11,960 nt of DNA from an uncultured Clostridium sp. (GTDB taxonomy: Bacteria; Bacillota; Clostridia; TANB77; CAG-508). The stretch spans positions 1-11,960 of the forward strand of contig CAMMLF010000046.1 of NCBI GenBank assembly GCA_946497585.1, given 5' to 3'. The notes beneath the pieces are model-generated. The model saw nothing but the letters and a program-made list of their open reading frames with translations, did not search any database and had not been told where the DNA came from. The translations under genes and the position numbers were made by a program. Shown here one piece after another: positions 1 to 7,809 of this stretch (position 1 is its first letter; every line of letters starts with the position of its first letter).

Positions 1-256
1 TAGATGTATAGTATTCATCTTGTGCCATTATTTTTAAATTTTTAAATAACGTTATATTATCTTTTTGCTTTATATCAAAATAATATTTTAGCATACTCAT
101 ATTCAAGGTTTTTCCAAATCGCCTTGGTCTGGTCACCAAAATTACTTTACTTTGATTATCTATTATATCTTTTATGTATAAAGTTTTGTCTATATAATAA
201 TTATCTTTTATTATCAAACTTTTAAAATCGCTCTCTCCTATTCCAATTCCCTTCAT
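1..256 (-). CDS. AAA-ATPase-like domain protein (PF09820 type), partial, 3' end beyond left edge
   Basis: Only the first 85 codons are inside the window; the gene runs off the left edge. The visible N-terminus reads MKGIGIGESDFKSL, then NYYIDKT, then a Walker A-type P-loop within LVTRPRRFGKTLNMSMLKYY at about residues 41-60. The 'YYIDKT ... RPRRFGK(S/T)LN(L/M)SML' pattern is the hallmark of the AAA-ATPase_like family (PF09820). Members usually end in a PD-(D/E)XK nuclease-like domain (PF08011, formerly DUF1703), which would lie outside the window. Members are often present in many copies in gut anaerobes, and their role is not established. The start is supported by AGGAG at 263-267, six bases upstream of the ATG, and by a promoter at 286-314. 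The gene is divergent from the ADP-ribosyltransferase gene at 536. Confidence 0.9.
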   Translation of the reverse strand, partial: MKGIGIGESDFKSLIIKDNYYIDKTLYIKDIIDNQSKVILVTRPRRFGKTLNMSMLKYYFDIKQKDNITLFKNLKIMAQDEYYTS

Positions 257-285
257 AAGGCTCTCCTTTATTTTTATTTAGTCAA

Positions 286-314
286 ATTTTATAGCATAAT
301 AGCCCAAAAGTCAA
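286..314 (-). promoter_or_regulatory. sigma-A-type promoter for the AAA-ATPase-like gene
   Basis: On the minus strand, a -35 box TTGACT (plus-strand 309-314) is separated by 17 bases from a -10 box TAAAAT (286-291). A TGC just before the overlapping TATAAA could act as an extended -10. It lies 30 bases upstream of the ATG at 256. The call comes from consensus matching only. Confidence 0.6.
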
Positions 315-475
315 TCTTAATTTGATTCTTCTTATGTTTGTTACAATTCAAAACTGGACAGATAGTTTATAATATAAAAGATAGATCGTCATACGACGCT
401 CTTTATATTTGTGTTATATTGCTTGTATACCTTAGAATATATTAATTTTTTACTAATATTTATTAGTTCAAATTA

Positions 476-504
476 TTGACATTTCTTTTTCGTTTATATA
501 AAAT
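476..504 (+). promoter_or_regulatory. sigma-A-type promoter for the ADP-ribosyltransferase gene
   Basis: A perfect -35 box TTGACA (476-481) is followed after 17 bases by TAAAAT (499-504), five of six matches to the -10 consensus. Transcription would start near 511, about 25 bases before the ATG at 536. This placement argues against the in-frame TTG at 476 being the translation start, because that codon is part of the -35 box. Confidence 0.7.
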
Positions 505-535
505 TCTAATAGTAATAATTTGGAGGAATTATACT

Positions 536-2518
536 ATGGATTTACAAGAAGCATATGCTATGGAGCAACTAACAAAACAAGAAAGAACTTCAATAAATAG
601 ATATTTAGGATTTAGTCATACTAGCATAAATCTTTTAATAAACTTTGACCCTAAAATTTACGAAAGCTTAAGTAATACTGGTTGGCTATTACCCGAAAAT
701 TCAAAAGATATCGAAAGAAATATTGAAGATTTTGTAAATATATATTCCGCAATGTATAAAGAGTCAAGAAACCGAATAACCCCAAGCTTTTTAGTAAGAG
801 GTACAAGCAACAAAAGAGCTCAAGAACTTAATGGAAGTGTTAAACAATTTTTATCAACATCAGCAGACGAAAGTATTGCCAAAACCTTTACAGAATATGG
901 CGATGGTGCCCTTATTTATTTTTCAGTAGATACAAATGTCCCTTTTTTAGATACAGCACCATTTTTAAATGAATACTCTAAAAATGAACATGAGATAATT
1001 TTATCACCATTTTGTGAATCAAAGATTACTAGAGAAACACATCCAAATACTCCATATAGTTTTAGTACATATGATGTTACTATAAAAAAAGCTCCTTTAA
1101 CAGAAATTAATCCAGAAGAATTAAAAGCACTAAAAGATGAAATATTAAAAGGCTTCTCTACAAATTTAAAAGACATGAAAGAAGTTCTTTATCTTGAAGG
1201 CAGACTTGCTTCTTTAGACAGAGCTTATGAACAAGCAAATGGCGATTCTCAGGAACAAGCTGATATTTTAGAAACAAAACAACTTACTAAAATTAGATAC
1301 GATTCTTACATGGCAAACACAATAGATTACAAAACTAAATTGCAGAGATTACTAGAAGGATTATGTAGAGAAAAAGAGTTAGAAATAGATAAGGCCAGAG
1401 AAATGGTTAATCAAGATAGAAAAGAGCAAAAAGAAAAAGAAGCTGAAGAAAAAAGAAAAAATACTATCTCTTCCCTTTCTCAAAAATTTTCTGAATATCC
1501 TTCTACTAGTACAAAACTTCAAAATAATATTGAAACTACATACAATAACCTAATAAATTTTCAAAATGATATGAATGCTCTGGCAGAAAAATTTGGCATT
1601 AATTTGGATACAGAATCTCCAGTATTTATCAAAGAATTAGTTGATATAATTAATAAAAATATTCAAAGTATTTCTCAAAAAGTTTCAAAAACGACCCTTA
1701 AAGATGATTCAAGTCTAGATGACGTTATGGAAATTTCATCTAAACTTACTCCATTATTAGATGGTATAGCTTATGAGGCTGAAACATCAAGCACTTTTCC
1801 AAGTTTAGAAGCGTCATACAGAGAACAATTAGGCAGTTCTTTTAAACTAAAATTATATGATAGAGTTGGACAGGTTTTACAAAATGCAAGATTAAAAAAA
1901 TATTCTCAAGAAAAAGCCGAACTTCAAGGCAAAAAAATAGGCTTTATAGGAAAACTTCTAGGCAAAGAGGATTTGAGACAAGAACAATTAAAAAATCTCG
2001 ACTTAAAAATTCAGTTAGCCAGAAGTCCTATACCTGCACCTCAAGGAGAACCACATATTCGAGAAATGCTAGCAGATATGTACATTTGTGCTAATCAAGA
2101 TTTGGGAGGTAATTATACACCTGAAATGCAATCATTGAATGATAATATGGTCATGTATTTTGGAAATGGTAATAATGGAAAATTTACTAAAGAATATATT
2201 CAAGAAATTGCAAGGCAAAAGATGTCAAGAGAAGCAAGACCGGGTTCAAATCTTCCTACAATTAAAAGTAAATCTAAAGGTTTCGGAAAAGGCAAAGCTA
2301 AAATACAAACATTGAGGCAAGAAAATTCATTTATCGCTCAAAAATTATCTTCTATACGTAGGAACAATGCTAATGTTTCTCCAGTAGAAAAATACAATCC
2401 AGAAAAAGATGCCTTCGCAATCTTTAGAAAAAAATTAAAAAGTATAATTGCACATATTACTCCTGACAACGATGATCATTCTAGAGAAGAATTTGAGTTT
2501 ACATTAGAAGATTTATAA
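536..2518 (+). CDS. Mono-ADP-ribosyltransferase-domain protein with C-terminal coiled-coil region
   Basis: This 660-residue protein has an N-terminal domain with the three motifs of R-S-E mono-ADP-ribosyltransferases in the right order and spacing. Arg88 is in FLVRGT (first NAD-binding strand). Ser107-Thr108-Ser109 are in QFLSTSADESIA. Glu151-x-Glu153 are in NEHEIILSPF (catalytic E-x-E), and a final strand follows near PYSFSTYDVTI (residues 173-183). This matches the ADP-ribosyltransferase exoenzyme fold (PF03496-like). E-x-E is the form typical of arginine-directed enzymes. Residues about 190-310 are helical and highly charged (KEQKEKEAEEKRK near 298-308). The remainder is helical with a basic patch near 577-589 (KSKSKGFGKGKAK) and an acidic tail. 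There is no signal peptide or membrane segment. The start at 536 has GGAGG at 522-526; an in-frame TTG at 476 overlaps the promoter and is rejected. The target, and whether it is a secreted effector or an intracellular toxin, are unknown. No immunity gene is evident. Confidence 0.85.
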   Translation: MDLQEAYAMEQLTKQERTSINRYLGFSHTSINLLINFDPKIYESLSNTGWLLPENSKDIERNIEDFVNIYSAMYKESRNRITPSFLVRGTSNKRAQELNGSVKQFLSTSADESIAKTFTEYGDGALIYFSVDTNVPFLDTAPFLNEYSKNEHEIILSPFCESKITRETHPNTPYSFSTYDVTIKKAPLTEINPEELKALKDEILKGFSTNLKDMKEVLYLEGRLASLDRAYEQANGDSQEQADILETKQLTKIRYDSYMANTIDYKTKLQRLLEGLCREKELEIDKAREMVNQDRKEQKEKEAEEKRKNTISSLSQKFSEYPSTSTKLQNNIETTYNNLINFQNDMNALAEKFGINLDTESPVFIKELVDIINKNIQSISQKVSKTTLKDDSSLDDVMEISSKLTPLLDGIAYEAETSSTFPSLEASYREQLGSSFKLKLYDRVGQVLQNARLKKYSQEKAELQGKKIGFIGKLLGKEDLRQEQLKNLDLKIQLARSPIPAPQGEPHIREMLADMYICANQDLGGNYTPEMQSLNDNMVMYFGNGNNGKFTKEYIQEIARQKMSREARPGSNLPTIKSKSKGFGKGKAKIQTLRQENSFIAQKLSSIRRNNANVSPVEKYNPEKDAFAIFRKKLKSIIAHITPDNDDHSREEFEFTLEDL

Positions 2519-2532
2519 TACATATATTTAAT

Positions 2533-2557
2533 AGAGAGTGTCACAATGACACTCTCT
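2533..2557 (+). terminator. Hairpin terminator after the ADP-ribosyltransferase gene
   Basis: AGAGAGTGTCA (2533-2543) and TGACACTCTCT (2547-2557) form a perfect 11-bp stem with a 3-base CAA loop, 14 bases after the stop codon. The following bases (TAGTTTATG) form only a weak U tract, so termination may be incomplete. The hairpin is symmetric and lies between convergent genes, so it could also serve the minus-strand gene that ends at 2630. Confidence 0.65.
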
Positions 2558-2629
2558 TAGTTTATGCTCTACTATTAAAGTTCCCTAGACTACCTTAAGT
2601 TATTAACAATAGAACTCGCTTTAAAATAA

Positions 2630-3250
2630 TTATGCTTCAAGATTCTTTAATATCTCATTTACTTGCTCTCTTTGTTCATCATTCAGTACCGCTTCTCCTC
2701 CACCATTTCTTACAATATGAGTTACATCATCATATACCTCAATTCCATAAGTCATGTCTCCATTATTATATTTTATTAAATAATTACTTAGGCCATCACA
2801 AGTTTCGTTAGGATTAGAAAAAGTTAAACTGTCTATAAGATTAGCTAATGTATACATTTCGTCTAGTTTTAAAGTATAAGACTTAGCTGGTCTTGCTGAA
2901 CTATATCCAACTTCAGAAATTACTATTAAACCAATATTCTTTTCTTCTAAATATTGCCTCTTTTCAAATTCTTCATCATAGGCTTGCTTTTCTTCATTAA
3001 AATCATCATAATTCATAAGCCAAGTGCCGATTTTTACATCATCAAAACCAGATAAAGTATTAAAATCAATCACTTTATATCCCAATCCTAAATATATCTT
3101 TGAGCCTCCATCATTTACTTCATCAATTTGTACGCAAAACATTGGTTGTTCATTATTTTTAGCCCTATTATAATCAATGACAAAAAATATAATTCCTAAA
3201 AGAATAATTATTCCTAATATAATACCAACAATTTTTACTCCTTTTTTCAT
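2630..3250 (-). CDS. Hypothetical membrane-anchored extracytoplasmic protein
   Basis: The gene encodes 206 residues. The N-terminus is MKKGVK followed by a strongly hydrophobic segment (about residues 5-25, rich in I, L, G and V) with no lipoprotein cysteine. This suggests one membrane anchor with the remaining ~180 residues outside the cell. The soluble part includes KIYLGLGYKVIDFN and GTWLMNYDDF, a pattern I associate with uncharacterised clostridial proteins but cannot tie to a named family. The start chosen is the ATG at 3250, with GGAGG at 3256-3260 five bases upstream. A further in-frame ATG 12 bases earlier lies within the Shine-Dalgarno region and is unlikely to be used. The gene appears monocistronic, downstream of the secA terminator. 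No function can be assigned. Confidence 0.8.
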   Translation of the reverse strand: MKKGVKIVGIILGIIILLGIIFFVIDYNRAKNNEQPMFCVQIDEVNDGGSKIYLGLGYKVIDFNTLSGFDDVKIGTWLMNYDDFNEEKQAYDEEFEKRQYLEEKNIGLIVISEVGYSSARPAKSYTLKLDEMYTLANLIDSLTFSNPNETCDGLSNYLIKYNNGDMTYGIEVYDDVTHIVRNGGGEAVLNDEQREQVNEILKNLEA

Positions 3251-3343
3251 ACAAACCTCCATTTTTTATTTCTACTATTTAGACAATTTTAATGTTTAAT
3301 TTAGTTGGAAAATTAAATTTCTTTAAACATATCCTAACATAAA

Positions 3344-3391
3344 AAAGAAAATTATTCTATATTATAATATAAATGTAAAATAATTTTCTTT
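3344..3391 (-). terminator. A/T-rich intrinsic terminator downstream of secA
   Basis: A perfect 13-bp inverted repeat, AAAGAAAATTATT (3344-3356) and AATAATTTTCTTT (3379-3391), encloses a 22-base loop that itself contains the palindrome TATATTATAATATA. Read on the minus strand, the right arm ends in a run of T (complement of 3341-3346), as expected for a rho-independent terminator about 50 bases past the secA stop. A shorter imperfect hairpin (3409-3416 with 3426-3433, one mismatch) lies between it and the stop codon. Confidence 0.65.
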
Positions 3392-3441
3392 AATTTTAGA
3401 TTTATTCAAACCTGTCGGAAATTCTGACCGGTTAAATGTTT

Positions 3442-6189
3442 CTATGCATTCTTTCCGTGGCAATTCTTATATTTCAAGCCCGAGCCACAAGGGCATGGGT
3501 CATTTCTGCCAATTTTTGGAGTATCATTTACTATTGTTTTATTAATTCCACCTTCTTTTGGAGAAAGCTTGCCATCAACAAGTTCAATAGCTGTTTTATC
3601 TTGTAATGTTGTATCTGTAATTTTTGCAGTTTCTTTTCTAGACACACCTTCATCTCTCTTAGTTGCGTGCATTAATAGTTTAACAACATCGAATTTAATA
3701 TCTTGAACCATTTCATCAAACATATCAAATCCTTCCATTCTGTATACAACAACTGGGTCTTTTTGACCATATGCACGAAGACCTATACCATTTTTAAGTT
3801 CGTCCATATTATCAATATGTTCCATCCATTTTTGGTCAACTATTTTTAGCATTACAACTCTTTCAAGTTCTCTAAATGTTTCACCAAATTTTTCAGATTT
3901 GTCTTCATATATGCTATGAGCTTTTTCTTTGATTTCTGAAATAACATCTTCTGCTGTAACTTTGTCTTTCTTTAATGAATCTAATTCTGTTATTCCATAT
4001 TCTGTTTCAACTTCTTGAAGAACACCTTCTTCATCATGGCTATTCTCATTTATATACATTGGAACTAGGCAATCAGCAACTGAGTCTATCATATTAAGTA
4101 TATTGTCTTTTAAGTTTTCGCCATCAAGAACTTCTCTTCTTTGTTTGTATATGATTTCTCTTTGTTTATTCATAACATCATCATATTGAAGAACGTTCTT
4201 TCTGATACTAAAGTTTCTACCTTCAACTTTCTTTTGAGCATTTTCAACAGCCTTAGATATAACTCTTGACTCTATTGGCATATCTTCTGATGCGCCTAAT
4301 GTATTATATACTTTTGTAATGGCATTTCCACCGAAGATTTTCATTAAATCATCATCAAGTCCAATATAGAATCTTGATTCTCCAGGGTCTCCTTGACGTC
4401 CTGAACGTCCTCTTAACTGGTTATCAATACGTCTTGACTCATGTCTTTCTGTACCAATTATTTTTAAACCACCAGCTTCGACAACTTTTTTCTTTTCTTC
4501 TTCTATGCCTTTTTCATATTTATCTACTAATTCTCTATATAATTTTCTTCTAGCTATTATATCTTCATTGTCTGTTTCATTAAATGCTGCTGCTTCTTCA
4601 ATTTCTTCTGAAGAATATTTCTTTCTCATTTCTTGCTTAGCTAAATATTCACTATTACCACCAAGCATAATATCTGTACCACGTCCAGCCATGTTAGTAG
4701 CAATTGTAACTGCTTTATATTTACCAGCTTGAGCAATTATTTCAGCTTCTTTTTCATGATATTTTGCGTTTAATACTTGATGTGGTATTCTTTCTTTATT
4801 AAGCATTTTGCTAAGTTTTTCAGATTTTTCAATTGAAACTGTACCAACTAGAACTGGTTGTCCTTTTTCATAGCTTGCTTTTATGTCTCTTATAACTGCT
4901 CTAAATTTAGCATCTTCATTTTTGTAAATTATATCTGGATTGTCTTTTCTAATCATTGGTTTGTTTGTTGGTATTTCTATAACATCTAATTTGTATATTT
5001 CTTGGAATTCTTCTTCCTCTGTCATAGCAGTACCAGTCATACCAGATAATTTATCATACATTCTAAAGTAGTTTTGGAATGTAATATTTGCTAAAGTTTT
5101 TGATTCATCTGCAACTTTTACGTGCTCCTTTGCTTCAATTGCTTGATGTAAACCATTGTTGTATCTTCTACCATACATTATACGTCCAGTAAATTCATCA
5201 ACTATTAATACTTGTCCATCTTTAACTATGTAATCTACATCTTTTTTCATTATTCCATGAGCTCTTAAAGCTTGGTTTACGGCATGAACTAATTCTGAGT
5301 TTTCTATATCATTGTAATTTTCTAATCCAAATTCTCTTTCAGCTTTTGCAATACCTTTTTGTGTTAATGATGCAGATTTTGCCTTTAAGTCAACAATGTA
5401 GTCATATTTTTCATTGTCTTCTGCTTGTGCTTCATCCTTAACATCTTCTTCTATAATTGTTTTAGATTCAAGTTTTGATACAAATCTATCTGCTTTTTTG
5501 TATATGTCAGAAGCTTGGTTTGCTCTACCTGAAATTATAAGAGGAGTTCTAGCCTCATCAATTAAAATACTATCAATTTCATCGACAATTGCATAGTTTA
5601 GTTTACGTTGAACTAATTGATTTGCATATACAACCATGTTATCTCTTAAGTAATCAAATCCGAATTCGTTATTTGTTCCATAAGTAATATCACAATTGTA
5701 TGCATGTTGTTTTTCATTTGGCTTCATTCCACTAATTACTAAGCCAACAGATAGTCCTAAGAAATTATATAGTTTTCCCATCCATTCACTATCTCTTTTA
5801 GCTAAGTAATCGTTTACTGTAATAACATGAACGCCTTCACCTGTTAAAGCATTTAAGTATGCTGGAAGTGTAGCAACTAATGTTTTACCTTCACCAGTTT
5901 TCATTTCTGCTATTCTACCTTGGTGCAATATAATACCACCAATTAACTGAACATCGAAATGTCTCATGCCTAAAACTCTTTTTGAAGCTTCTCTAACAAC
6001 TGCGAATGCTTCTGGAAGTATATCATCTAGAGTTTTTCCATCTTTTAATTCTTTTTTGAAATAATCTGTCTTTTTTCTTAATTCTTCATCAGAAAGTTTT
6101 TCCATTTCTGGTTCTAAGCCATTTATTTTGTTTACTAATGGCATTACTCTTTTTACTTCTTTTTCACTGTATGATTTAAATAATTTCAT
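3442..6189 (-). CDS. secA: Protein translocase subunit SecA (SecA1-type preprotein translocase ATPase)
   Basis: This is the 915-residue motor ATPase of the Sec pathway, which binds preproteins and drives them through the SecYEG channel at the membrane. Walker A is at residues 97-103 (KTGEGKT). Walker B is DEID at 203-206, followed by DEARTPLIISG at 211-221. GTNNEFGFDYLRDNM at 171-185 and the later TNMAGRGTDI and GRSGRQGDPG blocks are SecA/DEAD-motor motifs. The C-terminus carries an intact SEC-C zinc motif with Cys899, Cys901, Cys910 and His911 (CPCGSGLKYKNCH). Length and motif content fit the essential SecA1 rather than an accessory SecA2. The start has AGAGGA at 6195-6200, five bases before the ATG. 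Promoter and terminator suggest a single-gene transcript. In many Bacillota prfB follows secA; here a hypothetical membrane protein follows instead. Confidence 0.98.
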   Translation of the reverse strand: MKLFKSYSEKEVKRVMPLVNKINGLEPEMEKLSDEELRKKTDYFKKELKDGKTLDDILPEAFAVVREASKRVLGMRHFDVQLIGGIILHQGRIAEMKTGEGKTLVATLPAYLNALTGEGVHVITVNDYLAKRDSEWMGKLYNFLGLSVGLVISGMKPNEKQHAYNCDITYGTNNEFGFDYLRDNMVVYANQLVQRKLNYAIVDEIDSILIDEARTPLIISGRANQASDIYKKADRFVSKLESKTIIEEDVKDEAQAEDNEKYDYIVDLKAKSASLTQKGIAKAEREFGLENYNDIENSELVHAVNQALRAHGIMKKDVDYIVKDGQVLIVDEFTGRIMYGRRYNNGLHQAIEAKEHVKVADESKTLANITFQNYFRMYDKLSGMTGTAMTEEEEFQEIYKLDVIEIPTNKPMIRKDNPDIIYKNEDAKFRAVIRDIKASYEKGQPVLVGTVSIEKSEKLSKMLNKERIPHQVLNAKYHEKEAEIIAQAGKYKAVTIATNMAGRGTDIMLGGNSEYLAKQEMRKKYSSEEIEEAAAFNETDNEDIIARRKLYRELVDKYEKGIEEEKKKVVEAGGLKIIGTERHESRRIDNQLRGRSGRQGDPGESRFYIGLDDDLMKIFGGNAITKVYNTLGASEDMPIESRVISKAVENAQKKVEGRNFSIRKNVLQYDDVMNKQREIIYKQRREVLDGENLKDNILNMIDSVADCLVPMYINENSHDEEGVLQEVETEYGITELDSLKKDKVTAEDVISEIKEKAHSIYEDKSEKFGETFRELERVVMLKIVDQKWMEHIDNMDELKNGIGLRAYGQKDPVVVYRMEGFDMFDEMVQDIKFDVVKLLMHATKRDEGVSRKETAKITDTTLQDKTAIELVDGKLSPKEGGINKTIVNDTPKIGRNDPCPCGSGLKYKNCHGKNA

Positions 6190-6232
6190 AATATTCCTCT
6201 TTTCTCGTAAGTAATCATTTTAATACTAGTAT

Positions 6233-6261
6233 AATATATCACGTAATTATTATTTTTGCAA
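6233..6261 (-). promoter_or_regulatory. sigma-A-type promoter for secA
   Basis: On the minus strand, TTGCAA (6256-6261) and TATATT (6233-6238) are separated by 17 bases. An overlapping TATTAT/TATACT offers alternative -10 choices. It lies about 45 bases upstream of the secA ATG at 6189 and after the terminator of the preceding operon. The call rests on consensus matching only. Confidence 0.5.
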
Positions 6262-6308
6262 TAATTTTACTTACTTTTTTATTTGTTTTTTGCTCTTTCA
6301 AATTTAGC

Positions 6309-6337
6309 AAAAAACCACTTATAAGTTGTGGTTTTTT
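6309..6337 (-). terminator. Intrinsic terminator of the four-gene operon
   Basis: AAAAAACCAC (6309-6318) and GTGGTTTTTT (6328-6337) form a perfect 10-bp stem with a 9-base loop, about 8 bases after the stop of the 475-residue coiled-coil gene. On the minus strand the stem ends in a TTTTTT run, the classic rho-independent form. The A/T symmetry makes it potentially bidirectional. It separates the operon from secA. Confidence 0.85.
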
Positions 6338-6345
6338 TCAAAAAA

Positions 6346-7773
6346 TTATTCTCTTCCATCACTTTGAGACATATCTTCAGGCATTCTATACAAATCTATC
6401 TCTTTTTGCCAATTCAATTTGTCTCCGTTTTTTTCGAATTGGCTACTTAAAATAAATGCATGATTATTTTCATCATCTAGTACATCTTGACTTATTCCTT
6501 TTGAGCTACAATTTAAAGCTTTATATATGTCATATCCTAATTTATGAAAATCAGGATAACCATTCATTTTTAATGTAATATGGTATAAACCATTTCCTTT
6601 ATTTTCGAATTTACACTCATCTGAATCTTTATGTTTTCTTTGACTATATACTAAGCAATTTAAAGAAAAACCATTTGCATTTTTTTGAGGATTTATTTTT
6701 GCAGAATCTAATAGCAACAAAAAATTAGATAATCCCAGGAAATCATGCATAGGTATTACTTTGCTACTAGAAAAAAGATTAATTACATTATAATAACTAT
6801 CTCCTGATTTAACTATTGCTCTAGCGCCAATAATATTGTTATGTGGACTTTGCACTATAACTAATCCATCTTTGCATACTTGCCATCTGCTTGATTTAGA
6901 TTCCATAGATTTTGATACTAGCTCAAAAATTTTTCTATCTCCAAACTGAAATTTATGTGGTAAATCAGTTTTTTCCATTATAACTTGACCTATTTTATTC
7001 CACTTACCATTTTCAGTATATTCAAATATACTTCTACCATTATTTGCAATATTTAATGGCTGTACTTTTCCAACTTTTTTTATAAATTCAGGATTATTTA
7101 TTATGTCTTGACATTTTTCTGATTTTTCTTCCATTTTCTCTTTTTCAGCCAATATTTCTTCAATTTCATCTAGGCTTACTGTTCTTCCTAGAGCTTTTTC
7201 TAAGGCTAACTTATATCCTTCTAATAATCTTTCTAACATCCTATTTTTTTCATGAACTGCTATATTTTCAGATTGAATTAGCTTTAAATCTGTGATTTTT
7301 TCATTTAGAACAGTAGTTCTTTCATTTAAAGCTGTAACTTGCACATTAACACTATCTGCTTTATCTTGTAAATCCTTTATTATTTTTCTTTTTCTTTCAT
7401 CTAGTTCTTTTTCAATTTGATCTGCTTGGGCTCTTCCTTCTTGAACAATTTGGTTTGCTTTATCATTTGCTATTAGAACTATTCTATCAGAATTATACCT
7501 TGCAATAAATAATATTTTTTCACTTTCTTTATTAGCATCTTCTATTATTTTTTTAGCTTCTCTATTTGCTTGTGTTTTTGCTTCGTCTATTCTTTTGGTT
7601 TCTTCAGATAATTGTCTTCTCCTTTCAGACATTTCAGCTTCTAAACGTGCTCTATCTTCAGCAATTTCTGCTTCGGCAACCTTTTTGGCTTCAGAAACCA
7701 ATCGTTCCATCAATGTATTTTCACTATTGTCACCGTTTTTATCTTTACTTACTAAAATTTTTCTTTTAGCCAA
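6346..7773 (-). CDS. Hypothetical coiled-coil protein with hendecad repeats and MAKRKIL N-terminus; last gene of the operon
   Basis: The gene encodes 475 residues and starts with TTG, supported by AGAGGGGA at 7780-7787, six bases upstream. The protein begins MAKRKILVS, has a short polar linker, then a long helical region (about residues 22-225). Within it, residues 69-134 form six successive 11-residue units with Ala (or Gly/Leu) at position 1, often Asn at 2, and Ile followed by Ile/Leu/Val at 8-9. Units begin at 69, 80, 91, 102, 113 and 124. Such hendecads form right-handed coiled coils, as in ATP synthase subunit b, and the style also recalls DivIVA tails. From about residue 235 a non-coiled domain of ~240 residues follows that I do not recognise. 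No signal peptide or membrane segment is seen. The MAKRKIL start recurs in the 280-residue protein encoded at 9826-10668. Function unknown; a scaffold or filament-like role is inference. Confidence 0.82.
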   Translation of the reverse strand: MAKRKILVSKDKNGDNSENTLMERLVSEAKKVAEAEIAEDRARLEAEMSERRRQLSEETKRIDEAKTQANREAKKIIEDANKESEKILFIARYNSDRIVLIANDKANQIVQEGRAQADQIEKELDERKRKIIKDLQDKADSVNVQVTALNERTTVLNEKITDLKLIQSENIAVHEKNRMLERLLEGYKLALEKALGRTVSLDEIEEILAEKEKMEEKSEKCQDIINNPEFIKKVGKVQPLNIANNGRSIFEYTENGKWNKIGQVIMEKTDLPHKFQFGDRKIFELVSKSMESKSSRWQVCKDGLVIVQSPHNNIIGARAIVKSGDSYYNVINLFSSSKVIPMHDFLGLSNFLLLLDSAKINPQKNANGFSLNCLVYSQRKHKDSDECKFENKGNGLYHITLKMNGYPDFHKLGYDIYKALNCSSKGISQDVLDDENNHAFILSSQFEKNGDKLNWQKEIDLYRMPEDMSQSDGRE

Positions 7774-7779
7774 TTTAGT

Positions 7780-7787
7780 TCCCCTCT
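7780..7787 (-). promoter_or_regulatory. Ribosome binding site that decides a TTG start
   Basis: AGAGGGGA on the minus strand lies six bases before TTG GCT AAA AGA. No ATG lies near it in frame, so this site and the recurring MAKRKIL N-terminus support a TTG start for the coiled-coil gene. Confidence 0.65.
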
Positions 7788-7809
7788 CTTTAATTTTTTT
7801 AAAATAATA

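Noticed and set aside
387..398. Small CGTC/GACG hairpin in the divergent intergenic region
   Set aside because: The stem is only four base pairs with a mismatch below it and no gene ends upstream of it, so it is not supported as a terminator or riboswitch.
476..535. Upstream TTG extension of the ADP-ribosyltransferase gene by 20 codons
   Set aside because: The TTG is part of a TTGACA -35 box and has no ribosome binding site; the ATG at 536 has GGAGG nine bases upstream.
916..1176. Open frame of 86 codons on the minus strand inside the ADP-ribosyltransferase gene
   Set aside because: Antisense to the conserved catalytic domain, with no ribosome binding site or protein-like features.
7..2518. 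Possible toxin-antitoxin pairing of the ADP-ribosyltransferase and the divergent AAA-ATPase-like gene
   Set aside because: They are divergently transcribed from separate promoters, and the ATPase-like family is common and multicopy; nothing in the sequence links them.
4505..5596. Plus-strand open frames antisense to secA (4505-4732 and 5414-5596)
   Set aside because: They are shadows of the secA codons, serine/leucine-rich low-complexity translations with no start signals.
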